A stretch of DNA of 64,000 nucleotides from Udaeobacter sp025935755 (GTDB lineage: Bacteria; Verrucomicrobiota; Verrucomicrobiia; Chthoniobacterales; UBA10450), in the NCBI GenBank assembly GCA_036278715.1, contig DASUKN010000004.1, positions 1 through 64,000 on the forward strand. Direction: 5' to 3'. Of this stretch, positions 1 through 7,323 are shown in pieces (within the stretch, counting starts at the first letter, position 1; each line of letters begins with the position of its first letter). The notes under the pieces are model-generated. The model saw only the letters and a program-made list of their open reading frames with translations, did no database searches and was not told the origin of the DNA. The position numbers and the translations under genes were made by a program.

Positions 1-828
1 ATGCGCGCCAAATTTTTGGCATCACAACACGCGCCGCTCACACGAGTCGCTTCAACCGAAGCGACAACGATCATCACTGACATCCTGTGCGACAACGACG
101 CGCGCCAGAAAAGTTTCGGCCTGCGGTCACCACTCGCGTTCGAAGAGCGGATCGCGGCAAAGACTGGAACCAGCAGCGCTTTCCGAGACACCTGGACGGT
201 TGGGTTCAACAAAGAACACACCGTTGCAGTTTGGGCCGGCAATTTCGATGGGCGACCAATGCGCGACACATTTGCGGTGCGCGCGGCCTCACCACTTTGG
301 GCCGCGATTATGCGGGAATTGCTCATACGCGATCATCCGCTCGATCCGCCGATAGAAGATGACAACCTCGTACGCCGCGAGATTTGCAAAGCCACGGGAT
401 TGCTGCCGTCTCGTTTCAGCTCTGCAACCGCCAACGAGCTTTTCCTGGCGGGAACAGAACCAGATGAGGATTCGGCGAATTACTTCTCGAATGATGGATC
501 ATTAATTTTGCCGGATGCTTATGCTCGCTGGTGCGCAAGCCGCGATAACACGATCGGCGCCCATGTCCGTTCTGATTTTCGCATCACGAGCCCGACGGCG
601 AATGCGCACTATCAGATCGATCCTGTCTTGCCACCATCACAGCAAATGGTCGAACTCACTGCGGCGTGCGCAAACGGCGTCGAATGGTTTGTGAATGGCA
701 AGCGAGTCAGCCCCGAGAGCGACGGTCGTGTTTTCTGGCAACTTGCGGCCGGCGAATGGAACGTGCGCGCCGTGAGTGCTGGCAAACTCGCCGATGCCAA
801 AATTGTCGTCGATGACATGGGCAATTAA
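1..828 (+). CDS. pbpC: Penicillin-binding protein 1C, C-terminal part (5' end outside window)
   Basis: Bifunctional peptidoglycan glycosyltransferase/transpeptidase of the PBP1C type, acting at the outer face of the cytoplasmic membrane. Only the end is present: the frame is open to the first base, so the ATG at position 1 is not the real start. The visible part holds the KTGT box of the transpeptidase domain (AAKTGTSSAF, near base 160) and a C-terminal beta-rich extension (about residues 195-275) like the PBP1C C-terminal domain. The glycosyltransferase domain and the SxxK serine motif must lie to the left. The stop at 826-828 is three bases before the next gene, suggesting co-transcription. 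Confidence 0.85.
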   Translation: MRAKFLASQHAPLTRVASTEATTIITDILCDNDARQKSFGLRSPLAFEERIAAKTGTSSAFRDTWTVGFNKEHTVAVWAGNFDGRPMRDTFAVRAASPLWAAIMRELLIRDHPLDPPIEDDNLVRREICKATGLLPSRFSSATANELFLAGTEPDEDSANYFSNDGSLILPDAYARWCASRDNTIGAHVRSDFRITSPTANAHYQIDPVLPPSQQMVELTAACANGVEWFVNGKRVSPESDGRVFWQLAAGEWNVRAVSAGKLADAKIVVDDMGN

Positions 829-831
829 GGC

Positions 832-1590
832 GTGAACGACCAAGGAAGTAAGACGAACATTGCGTCGAGCGGTTGGGTTCTCGCCCTTGTAGCTGCCGGG
901 ATTCTGCTCCCGGTGTGGTTAACAGGTTGCGGCAAGACGGGTTCGGATGGCTACAGGAAAACCGTTGAAGCAACTGAGGATGGTTTTTTAGACCCCACTG
1001 CAAAACCGGATGAACGGAAATATCTCCTGGCAGCGAAACCGTTCTTCGTCGCGGTGGCTAACCGAAAATATGCGGACGCTTATGCGCTGCTGTCCAGGTA
1101 CGCCATCGCGCGAATGTCCCTCGGGCAATTTAAGCCTTCTGAGACCGAGTCTGATGCGCAGCAGAACCAGGCGTATGTGTTCGACAACGTCACCGCGGAT
1201 CAATTCGCCTACTTAATGCAATACGTTGAAGCGGCGCGCGGCGCACCGCGCGCCCCAAAAATGCTGCACGTGTTTTCGACTGATCCCGATGTTTTAAACC
1301 GCCGCAGCAAAGAACAATTCGGCACGATGGACTCGATGTTCGCGATCGGCGCAATGCCTGAATGGATTCCCGCCGATATCCGCCGCGCGAGTTTGCTCGG
1401 CCAAATCCACACTGAACTTTCACCGCAGGAACTCCAAAACGTCGCCGAAAGAGAGGGAATCAGTGTTGAAGAATTGAAAAAGAGCACCGATTTCGATCCC
1501 TATTTTAACCTCAAGCTCGTACTCGTAGAAGAAGGCGGAGAACTGAAGATTGGTTATTTCGAATTTCTGCCGCCGTCCATCTGGGATTAA
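832..1590 (+). CDS. Predicted lipoprotein, function unknown
   Basis: A 252-aa protein starting with GTG three bases after the pbpC stop. A hydrophobic stretch (about residues 15-32) ends in LTGC, a credible lipobox with the lipidated Cys near residue 33, so it is probably an envelope lipoprotein. The rest is soluble and mixed helical, with no motif I recognise. The position directly behind pbpC suggests the same transcript and perhaps a cell-wall link, but that is inference only. Confidence 0.7.
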   Translation: MNDQGSKTNIASSGWVLALVAAGILLPVWLTGCGKTGSDGYRKTVEATEDGFLDPTAKPDERKYLLAAKPFFVAVANRKYADAYALLSRYAIARMSLGQFKPSETESDAQQNQAYVFDNVTADQFAYLMQYVEAARGAPRAPKMLHVFSTDPDVLNRRSKEQFGTMDSMFAIGAMPEWIPADIRRASLLGQIHTELSPQELQNVAEREGISVEELKKSTDFDPYFNLKLVLVEEGGELKIGYFEFLPPSIWD

Positions 1591-1673
1591 CGAGGTTCGT
1601 TAACTGACCTTGCCCGAAACATCGCCGATTGAATCTCGACAATCAGGGGAGATTTCGCTCAAGCTCCAGGCTT

Positions 1674-2780
1674 ATGAAAACAATTCGTCTGCTCATCATG
1701 TCGCTCGGACTTTTATCGGTGCGCGCTACCCTCCCCCAAGCACAAGCTGTCATTCCGCCGCCGGATGGCGGGTATCCGAACGGCAACACAGCGGAAGGTC
1801 AAAACGCGCTGCTTAACTTGACCGGCGGCGGATACAATACAGCGGTTGGATTTGTATCATCGAGGGCGAACACAACCGGCAGCTTCAATACCGCTATCGG
1901 GGCTGCAAGCTTGTTCCTGAACACCGGAGACGGCAACACCGCAACAGGGGTTGGCGCGCTACTAGGCAACACCGCCAATGAGAACACTGCGAATGGAACT
2001 CTTGCCTTGTTCAGCAACACCACCGGCGTCCAGAATACTGCGGTCGGGTTTGCAGCCCTTTCGAGTAACACCACGGCTGGCGCTAATAGTAGCGGAGCCA
2101 ACACTGCCGTTGGAGCCTATGCTCTCGGGCTCAACGTGGTTGGTGGCGCAAATACCGCCATCGGATATGCCGCTCTTTATAATGCTACCGGGGGAGGCAA
2201 CATCGCGCTGGGTGATTTGGCCGGAGTGGACGTCACTACTGGCAGCAGCAACATCATCATCGGTACGCGAGGTTTGGCGGCCGATTCCAACACCATCCGC
2301 ATCGGGCAGCCAGCGCAAACCAAGTGCTACATTGCTGGTATTCGAGACGTGACAACCGGCGTCGGCGATGCCATTCCCGTGGTGATAGATTCGGCGAGCC
2401 AACTGGGAACAGTGAGCTCTTCCAAACGCTTCAAGAAAGAAATTAAGCCGATGGATAATGCCAGCGAGGCAATCCTCGGACTGACGCCGGTGAGTTTCCG
2501 ATACAAAAACGACAATATCAATCGACAGCAGTTTGGTTTAATTGCTGAACAGGTCGCCGAAATAAATCCCGATCTGGTGGTTCGCAATTCCGATGGCGAA
2601 ATCTACACGGTGCGCTATGACGCAGTGAACGCGATGGTGCTCAACGAGTTCCTCAAAGAACACAGAAAAGTCGAGAAATTGGAAGCGACCGTTGCCGATC
2701 TCGCCACACAACTGCGGGAAGTGAGCGCGCAGTTGCAGATGAATAATTCGAGCCCGCGAGTTGCTGCAAATCATCAGTAA
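1674..2780 (+). CDS. Exported adhesin-like protein with S74 chaperone domain
   Basis: A 368-aa protein. ATG 1674 is chosen because it starts directly before a signal peptide (MKTIRLLIMSLGLL...); an upstream in-frame start at 1629 would add 15 non-hydrophobic residues. Residues about 40-215 are imperfect repeats of the type NTAxGxxAL (NTAVGF, NTAIGA, NTATGV), as in trimeric beta-roll/YadA-like heads. From about residue 249 (SSSKRFKKEI) comes a peptidase S74 intramolecular chaperone domain with the family's Ser and Lys region, followed by a short coiled coil (about 325-350). Known S74 proteins trimerise and can self-cleave; phage tail fibres and bacterial surface proteins share the fold. No phage genes are nearby, so a host surface protein is more likely. 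Confidence 0.8.
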   Translation: MKTIRLLIMSLGLLSVRATLPQAQAVIPPPDGGYPNGNTAEGQNALLNLTGGGYNTAVGFVSSRANTTGSFNTAIGAASLFLNTGDGNTATGVGALLGNTANENTANGTLALFSNTTGVQNTAVGFAALSSNTTAGANSSGANTAVGAYALGLNVVGGANTAIGYAALYNATGGGNIALGDLAGVDVTTGSSNIIIGTRGLAADSNTIRIGQPAQTKCYIAGIRDVTTGVGDAIPVVIDSASQLGTVSSSKRFKKEIKPMDNASEAILGLTPVSFRYKNDNINRQQFGLIAEQVAEINPDLVVRNSDGEIYTVRYDAVNAMVLNEFLKEHRKVEKLEATVADLATQLREVSAQLQMNNSSPRVAANHQ

Positions 2781-2859
2781 ATAATTGGGGACTGTTCCCC
2801 ACAGGTACGGTTCGACAATTTCCTTGCAGGAAGTTGTTGCTCTGCCTTTGTTCAAGGTC

Positions 2860-3510
2860 ATGGACCTTCCCCGCGATCCAGCCGCTTCACTTTACGAGCA
2901 CGCCGGAAAAGGTCTGCGCCGGAGCGACCTTGCTCGTGACCCGGTAAAACAATTCGGGAACTGGTTTACCGCAGCAATCGAGGCCGGTATCCGTGACGTA
3001 AACGCAATGAGCCTGGCAACCGCGGGCCGCGATGGCAAACCGTCAGTGCGAATTGTTCTGCTGAAAAGCTTCGATCAAGACGGCTTTGTGTTCTTTACGA
3101 ATTATGAGAGCACAAAGGGAAAGCAGCTGGAGGCGAACCCGTACGCTGCGCTTGGGTTTTATTGGATCGAACTCGACCGGCAAGTTCGCATCAGCGGAAA
3201 AGTTCAGAAGACCTCCCGTGAAGAATCGCAGACCTATTTTCATTCGCGCCCGGTCGGAAGCCAGCTGAGCGCATGGGCGTCGCGTCAAAGCAAGGTAGTC
3301 GATGGCCGACGTGTGCTTGATGCGCGCATGGCGGAAATGACCGAGCGCTTCGCCGGTAAGCAAGTCCCGTTGCCCCCGCACTGGGGCGGTTTTCGACTCA
3401 AGCCGGACAAGATCGAATTTTGGCAGGGCCGGCCCAACCGGTTGCACGACCGGTTTCGCTATACGCGCAAGGCAGACGGATCGTGGGAAATTGATCGGCT
3501 CGCGCCGTGA
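2860..3510 (+). CDS. pdxH: Pyridoxamine 5'-phosphate oxidase
   Basis: FMN-dependent oxidase that makes pyridoxal 5'-phosphate from pyridoxamine or pyridoxine 5'-phosphate, the last step of vitamin B6 synthesis and salvage; cytosolic. The 216-aa product matches the family in length and runs from MDLPRDP through SVRIVLLK (FMN-binding region), the SRQSKV region and the terminal substrate-binding block ending RLAP. ATG 2860 was chosen over an in-frame start 75 bases upstream because the upstream residues are not family-like. It stands alone between the adhesin-like gene and a repeat cluster. Confidence 0.93.
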   Translation: MDLPRDPAASLYEHAGKGLRRSDLARDPVKQFGNWFTAAIEAGIRDVNAMSLATAGRDGKPSVRIVLLKSFDQDGFVFFTNYESTKGKQLEANPYAALGFYWIELDRQVRISGKVQKTSREESQTYFHSRPVGSQLSAWASRQSKVVDGRRVLDARMAEMTERFAGKQVPLPPHWGGFRLKPDKIEFWQGRPNRLHDRFRYTRKADGSWEIDRLAP

Positions 3511-3511
3511 A

Positions 3512-3755
3512 CGATGCTGTAGCGTGCGCTGTCTCAGCGCAACAACCGGACGATGCTGTAGCGTGCGCTGTCTCAGCGTAACAACCGGACTGCTGTAGCG
3601 TGCGCTGTCTCAGCGCAGCAACCGGACAATGCTGTAGCGTGCGCTGTCTCAGCGCAGCAACCGGACGATGCGGTAGCGTGCGCTGTCTCAGCGTAACAAC
3701 CGGACGACGGCCAACACGTTGGATATTATCCGCTGAGGACAGCGGACACTACAGC
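3512..3755. repeat. Tandem repeat cluster of the TGTAGCG inverted-repeat family
   Basis: Five head-to-tail copies of a 37-39 bp unit (starts at 3512, 3551, 3590, 3627, 3666), each containing GCTGTAGCGTGCGCTGTC followed by TCAGCG and CAACCGGA. At 3731-3755 lies the opposite half, CGCTGAGGACAGCGG then ACACTACAGC, so the cluster as a whole can pair with it. It lies between pdxH and the macro-domain gene and ends about 10 bases before the latter's GTG, so it must overlap that gene's leader. No unique spacers separate the units, so it is not a CRISPR. Confidence 0.9.
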
Positions 3756-3765
3756 AAGAGCATTT

Positions 3766-4281
3766 GTGAAAAAGAACGTTCACGACAAAATCGAAATCCT
3801 CCGCGGGGATATTACGAAGCTCGCGGTTGACGCGATTGTGAATGCGGCGAACACGACGCTTCTCGGCGGTGGCGGTGTTGACGGCGCGATTCACCGCGCG
3901 GCAGGGCCGGAACTGCTCGCCGAATGCTGCACGCTGGGCGGCTGTCAGCCCGGCGAAGCGAAGATGACGCGCGGCTATCGTTTGCCTGCTCGATTCATCA
4001 TTCACACGGTGGGACCTGTTTGGCGCGGCGGAAACCAGCATGAACCGCTGATTCTGGGGAATTGCTACAGCAATTCGCTGAATCTCGCGGTAGAAAAAGA
4101 AATCAAAATAATAGCGTTCCCTGCCATCAGTTGCGGCGCTTACGGTTATCCGGCTGACCAAGCCGCACGCATTGCGTTCAAAACGACACGCGATTTCCTC
4201 GCGATGCACAATCAGATCCAGAGAGTGATTTTCGTCATTTGGGACGAACGCGTTTATAAGGCGTATCAACAAATGCTGTAG
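3766..4281 (+). CDS. Macro-domain protein (predicted ADP-ribose binding/deacetylase)
   Basis: A 171-aa single macro domain. The pattern GDITKLAVDAIVNAAN, the GGGGVDGAIHRAAG loop, HTVGPVW and the FPAISCGAYGYP segment match the YmdB/MacroD type, known to hydrolyse O-acetyl-ADP-ribose and remove ADP-ribose from proteins or nucleic acids. Start is GTG 3766 with AAGAG six bases upstream. The gene is boxed in: the repeat cluster 3512-3755 ends just before it, and its TAG stop (4279-4281) is itself part of the next inverted repeat. The enzyme class is secure; the cellular substrate is unknown. Confidence 0.9.
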   Translation: MKKNVHDKIEILRGDITKLAVDAIVNAANTTLLGGGGVDGAIHRAAGPELLAECCTLGGCQPGEAKMTRGYRLPARFIIHTVGPVWRGGNQHEPLILGNCYSNSLNLAVEKEIKIIAFPAISCGAYGYPADQAARIAFKTTRDFLAMHNQIQRVIFVIWDERVYKAYQQML

Positions 4282-4348
4282 CGGCGCTCTGTGAGCGGCG
4301 ACCCGAAAATGACTCAGCATGCGCCGGCGGTCACAGATCGCCGCTACA
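4277..4348. repeat. Inverted repeat of the TGTAGCG family at the macro-domain stop
   Basis: TGTAGCGGCG plus CTCTGTGA on the left, and TCACAGA plus TCGCCGCTACA on the right, form an imperfect hairpin of about 72 bp. The left arm supplies the TAG stop of the macro-domain gene. It resembles the 3.5, 38.3 and 55.8 kb copies in its outer TGTAG...CTACA arms but has a different inner stem. Confidence 0.8.
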
Positions 4349-4400
4349 ATGCTGATTACAGAGAAACGCAATCGTGCCTCGGGATACGATAGAGTTTTGT

Positions 4401-4892
4401 ATGAATCCGAACGAAAATGATCTTACGAGGGACGAACCGCTTCCAGCGCAGCAATTTCAACCACACGCAGAGGACATCAGCGCAACTGGGCGTGAGCAGT
4501 TTCGTCAAGCAAAAGAAGAAGTTTCAATGCAAATAAGCCAGACTTGGGACCAAACCAAAGAGAAGGCAGGCAGGGCACTCGAGCGTACCGAAGATTTCAT
4601 GCGCGAAAATCCAGTGCCGACGATTCTCGGGGCACTCGGCCTCGGCATCGCGATCGGCCTCGCGATCCGCTACGCCGTTCCCGGCGAGCGAAAACGCGAA
4701 ATCGTGATCGAATCGCCATTTGGCAAATTCAATTGGAGCGTTCTTTCGCTGCCGTTTCTCTGGCCTTTGTTCAAATCGGCTCGGGAAAAATCGGAAGACG
4801 TTATGCGTAACGGCGTTAAGCGATGGAAAAAGGTGGACGTCGAGCGGTACGCAAAACCAATCCGTAAACGCTGGAGAGCCTGGACGCGCTGA
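4401..4892 (+). CDS. DUF883/YqjD-like membrane-anchored protein
   Basis: A 163-aa protein; ATG 4401 is preferred to a GTG nine codons upstream. The first 75 residues are polar and helical (REQFRQAKEEVS...), followed by ENPVPTILGALGLGIAIGL, a glycine-zipper membrane helix like that of the ElaB/YqjD/DUF883 family. Unlike that family, a further 65 or so residues follow the helix, ending in a basic tail (RKRWRAWTR). YqjD-type proteins bind ribosomes at the membrane in stationary phase; whether that applies here is inference. Confidence 0.6.
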   Translation: MNPNENDLTRDEPLPAQQFQPHAEDISATGREQFRQAKEEVSMQISQTWDQTKEKAGRALERTEDFMRENPVPTILGALGLGIAIGLAIRYAVPGERKREIVIESPFGKFNWSVLSLPFLWPLFKSAREKSEDVMRNGVKRWKKVDVERYAKPIRKRWRAWTR

Positions 4893-5024
4893 GCGCGCGC
4901 GGAATCTTTAAGCCGCGAACTGAAACGCCGAGCGAAGTTTCGAGCTGACAAGCTGGTGTGAGCACGAGAAGTATCGTGCTCATGCCGTGTTTGCTGGATG
5001 TTTGCCAGCGATTCCAATTGCGGC

Positions 5025-5699
5025 ATGATCGTCCAAATCTACGAAGTTACGACAGGCGCAGAGGCCCGCGCGCTCGGCGCAATGGGCGTCGATCATATTG
5101 GGGTCCTGGTCGGCGATGGCTCGTTTCCTCGCGAGCAGACAATCGAACAGGCGCGGGAGATCTTCGCGGCGGTCCGCTCACACTCAAAGGCCTTGCTCTT
5201 ATCGCTTTCTGACGACGTGGATCTCATTGCGCGGATCACCCATGAGCTAAGGCCGGCAATACTGCATCTCGGCGCGGCGCCCGAGCAACTCTCCCCCGCG
5301 CAGTTGCGAACACTGAAGTCCGAGTTTCCGCAAATCTCGCTGATGAGGAGCATTCCAGTCGTTGACGAAACCAGCATTGCGCTTGCTCGTTCTTACGAGG
5401 GGATTGCGAATTGGCTACTTCTCGACAGTTACGAATCTGGTGATCGGCAAGTCGGCGCCCTGGGTGTGACTCACAGCTGGGAGTTGGACAGGCGTATCAT
5501 TGGAAGTGTGCGCATTCCGGTGATCATCGCCGGCGGATTAGGACCTGAGAACGTTCAGGACGCCATCCGTGCGGCGCGCCCTGCCGGAGTCGATTCCAAG
5601 ACGAAAACCGACAGAGACGACGGCACGCATACGAAAGATCTGGAAAAAGTGTCGGCGTTCGTAGCGGCGGCGCGCAAAGCGAAAGACGGAGTCACCTGA
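5025..5699 (+). CDS. Phosphoribosylanthranilate isomerase-like TIM-barrel protein
   Basis: A 224-aa beta/alpha barrel related to TrpF: IYEVTTGAEARALGAMGVDHIGVL at the N-terminus (parallel to the TrpF CG-T region), LLLDSYESGD, IIAGGLGPENV and the GVDSKTKTDRDDGTHTKD end, which resembles the TrpF phosphate-binding block. TrpF normally opens with a Cys-Gly pair as general acid; here that stretch reads EVTTGAEA, so the catalytic Cys is missing. It may therefore act on another phosphorylated sugar. No other trp genes are near. ATG 5025 is chosen over one 27 bases upstream because it opens the first beta strand. Confidence 0.7.
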   Translation: MIVQIYEVTTGAEARALGAMGVDHIGVLVGDGSFPREQTIEQAREIFAAVRSHSKALLLSLSDDVDLIARITHELRPAILHLGAAPEQLSPAQLRTLKSEFPQISLMRSIPVVDETSIALARSYEGIANWLLLDSYESGDRQVGALGVTHSWELDRRIIGSVRIPVIIAGGLGPENVQDAIRAARPAGVDSKTKTDRDDGTHTKDLEKVSAFVAAARKAKDGVT

Positions 5700-5755
5700 C
5701 CATTGCGATCGGGTTTTCGATGAAGGAGTGTCTTCACGCGTTCGAGTCGACTTCA

Positions 5756-6577
5756 TCAAGTCGCCAGGAAGACGTTGATCAGATTGGCGAGCGTCTGGGG
5801 AAACTGGGCGATAAAGGCGTGGCCGCCGTGAGGGAACTGAGCGAGCCAGGCGCCGGGAATTGCGTTCGCGAGTTTCAGGGCATTTGAAGCAGGAATCACG
5901 ATGTCCTCCGTTCCGGTGGCAATTAACACCGGCACGCGGATCTCTCGCAGTCGGCTGGAGACGCCATTGCGATGCCATGCGTCCATCGCCGCAGCCTGAC
6001 GGTTCAAGAGCTCAACTGATAATTGCGTCCGGGCCGCTGCAACGATGCCGCCGAATTGTCGGTAGAAAGATTCGGCGGCGTTGTTTGGAAAAAGCAGGAA
6101 CAACAAGCGCCGTGCTTGCTCGTTAGGGGCGCCTGACGTGTCCAGAAGTGCCGACCAGACGCCCGACGGGGCGAGGTCTGCTTCGCTTCCGCCCGTGTCC
6201 GTTGACAACAGGACGAGCTTGTCGACGCGATCCGGGTACTTCACTGCCAATGCCTGCGCGATAAATCCACCCATTGACCAGCCCATCACACTCGCGCGTT
6301 GGATGCCGAGGGTTTCGATTACGCGCGCGGCATCATCCGCAAGCTTCGCTATATCAAATGACTGTCCGTCGTCCGTCGAACCGCCGATGCCGCGGTTATT
6401 CACCAGTATGAGTTGGTTAGATGACGCGAGTCGATCGATAAAGGACGGATCCCAATCTGCACTGGTTGCAGCGAACCCATTTAAGACTACAAGCGGGCGA
6501 CCTTTCCCGATCGTGCGACACACGATTTCGCCTCCGTCCACGGCAACTGTCGCAAATAATGCCGCACTGTCAGACAT
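5756..6577 (-). CDS. Alpha/beta hydrolase
   Basis: A 273-aa alpha/beta-hydrolase fold protein. It shows an oxyanion-loop region (VVLNGFAATSADWD), the nucleophile elbow GWSMGG (Ser), an acid in GTEDIVIP and the His in HGGHAF. Length and motifs fit the general esterase/lactonase/3-oxoadipate enol-lactonase-like group; the substrate cannot be told. It is divergent from the DUF1353 lipoprotein, with 47 bases between the starts. Confidence 0.85.
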   Translation of the reverse strand: MSDSAALFATVAVDGGEIVCRTIGKGRPLVVLNGFAATSADWDPSFIDRLASSNQLILVNNRGIGGSTDDGQSFDIAKLADDAARVIETLGIQRASVMGWSMGGFIAQALAVKYPDRVDKLVLLSTDTGGSEADLAPSGVWSALLDTSGAPNEQARRLLFLLFPNNAAESFYRQFGGIVAAARTQLSVELLNRQAAAMDAWHRNGVSSRLREIRVPVLIATGTEDIVIPASNALKLANAIPGAWLAQFPHGGHAFIAQFPQTLANLINVFLAT

Positions 6578-6624
6578 GGTCCCGGGAGTTGAATCTTGCG
6601 TGTTGCGCGATAAACGTTGCGGTC

Positions 6625-7290
6625 ATGTTGAGGAGCAAGGGAAGTCCATTCTTCGCGTTGATTGCGTTGTTGGCAACAGGATTGGCCGGGTGCGCCTCGA
6701 GTCATAGCGCGGATACCCAGCCCGGCATCGATCAAACGATTCCCGGGGCGACCAGATGGGGACATTACGACGGCGAGCCGGTAACGAAGTGGAATCCGGA
6801 CGGTCGAACGATGACGCTTTTAACTGAGCTGCGCTATACCGATCCGAAAGGGGAAGTGTGGGTTGCACCGATTGGTTCGGTCGTCGATGGCGCGTCCATT
6901 CCGCGCTATCTGTGGTCTTTCATGGGTGGACCGTTTGAAGGCAAATATCGCAATGCTTCCGTGCTGCACGATGTCGCATACGGCGAGCACAGACGACCGT
7001 GGCAGGATTGCGACCGGATGTTTTATTATGCCATGCGTTGCAGCGGAGTGGGAGGCACCGAAGCCAAGACCATGTACTACGCGCTCTACAAATTTGGGCA
7101 CCATTGGAAGTTCCCCATCAAACGCGGCAAAGCAGTGAAATATGAAGGCGGCCTCGTAGCGAGAGGCGAAGAGATTCCGCGCGCGATTCCAGTCAACGCA
7201 ACGGAGATCAATCAGGCGCGAAATTGGATCAGCAACACCGATCCGAGTCTGGAGCAGATCGAGCAACGAGCACAGACCGAAGCATGGTGA
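6625..7290 (+). CDS. DUF1353 lipoprotein
   Basis: A 221-aa product. ATG 6625 opens a signal sequence with lipobox LAGC (FFALIALLATGLAGC), hence a predicted lipoprotein. The body carries the DUF1353 pattern: VDGASIPRYLW, SVLHDVAYGEHRR and DRMFYYAMRCSGV, with conserved His, Asp and Tyr residues. DUF1353 members occur in phages and in bacterial envelopes and their function is not settled. The upstream in-frame sequence is rejected because it overlaps the divergent hydrolase gene and would bury the signal peptide. Confidence 0.8.
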   Translation: MLRSKGSPFFALIALLATGLAGCASSHSADTQPGIDQTIPGATRWGHYDGEPVTKWNPDGRTMTLLTELRYTDPKGEVWVAPIGSVVDGASIPRYLWSFMGGPFEGKYRNASVLHDVAYGEHRRPWQDCDRMFYYAMRCSGVGGTEAKTMYYALYKFGHHWKFPIKRGKAVKYEGGLVARGEEIPRAIPVNATEINQARNWISNTDPSLEQIEQRAQTEAW

Positions 7291-7323
7291 TAACCACGAC
7301 GTGTCGCGGTTTGGAACTCCTGG

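Noticed and set aside
1..3. ATG at base 1 as the start of the first gene
   Set aside because: The frame is a partial pbpC: the residues there are internal to the transpeptidase domain, and the gene continues to the left.
3512..3704. CRISPR-like direct repeats
   Set aside because: Units are contiguous without unique spacers and no cas genes are present; they belong to a dispersed inverted-repeat family.
3600..3830. A 76-codon plus-strand frame
   Set aside because: It is a translation of the tandem repeat and overlaps the macro-domain gene; the product is a repeated MRCLSAATG-like string.
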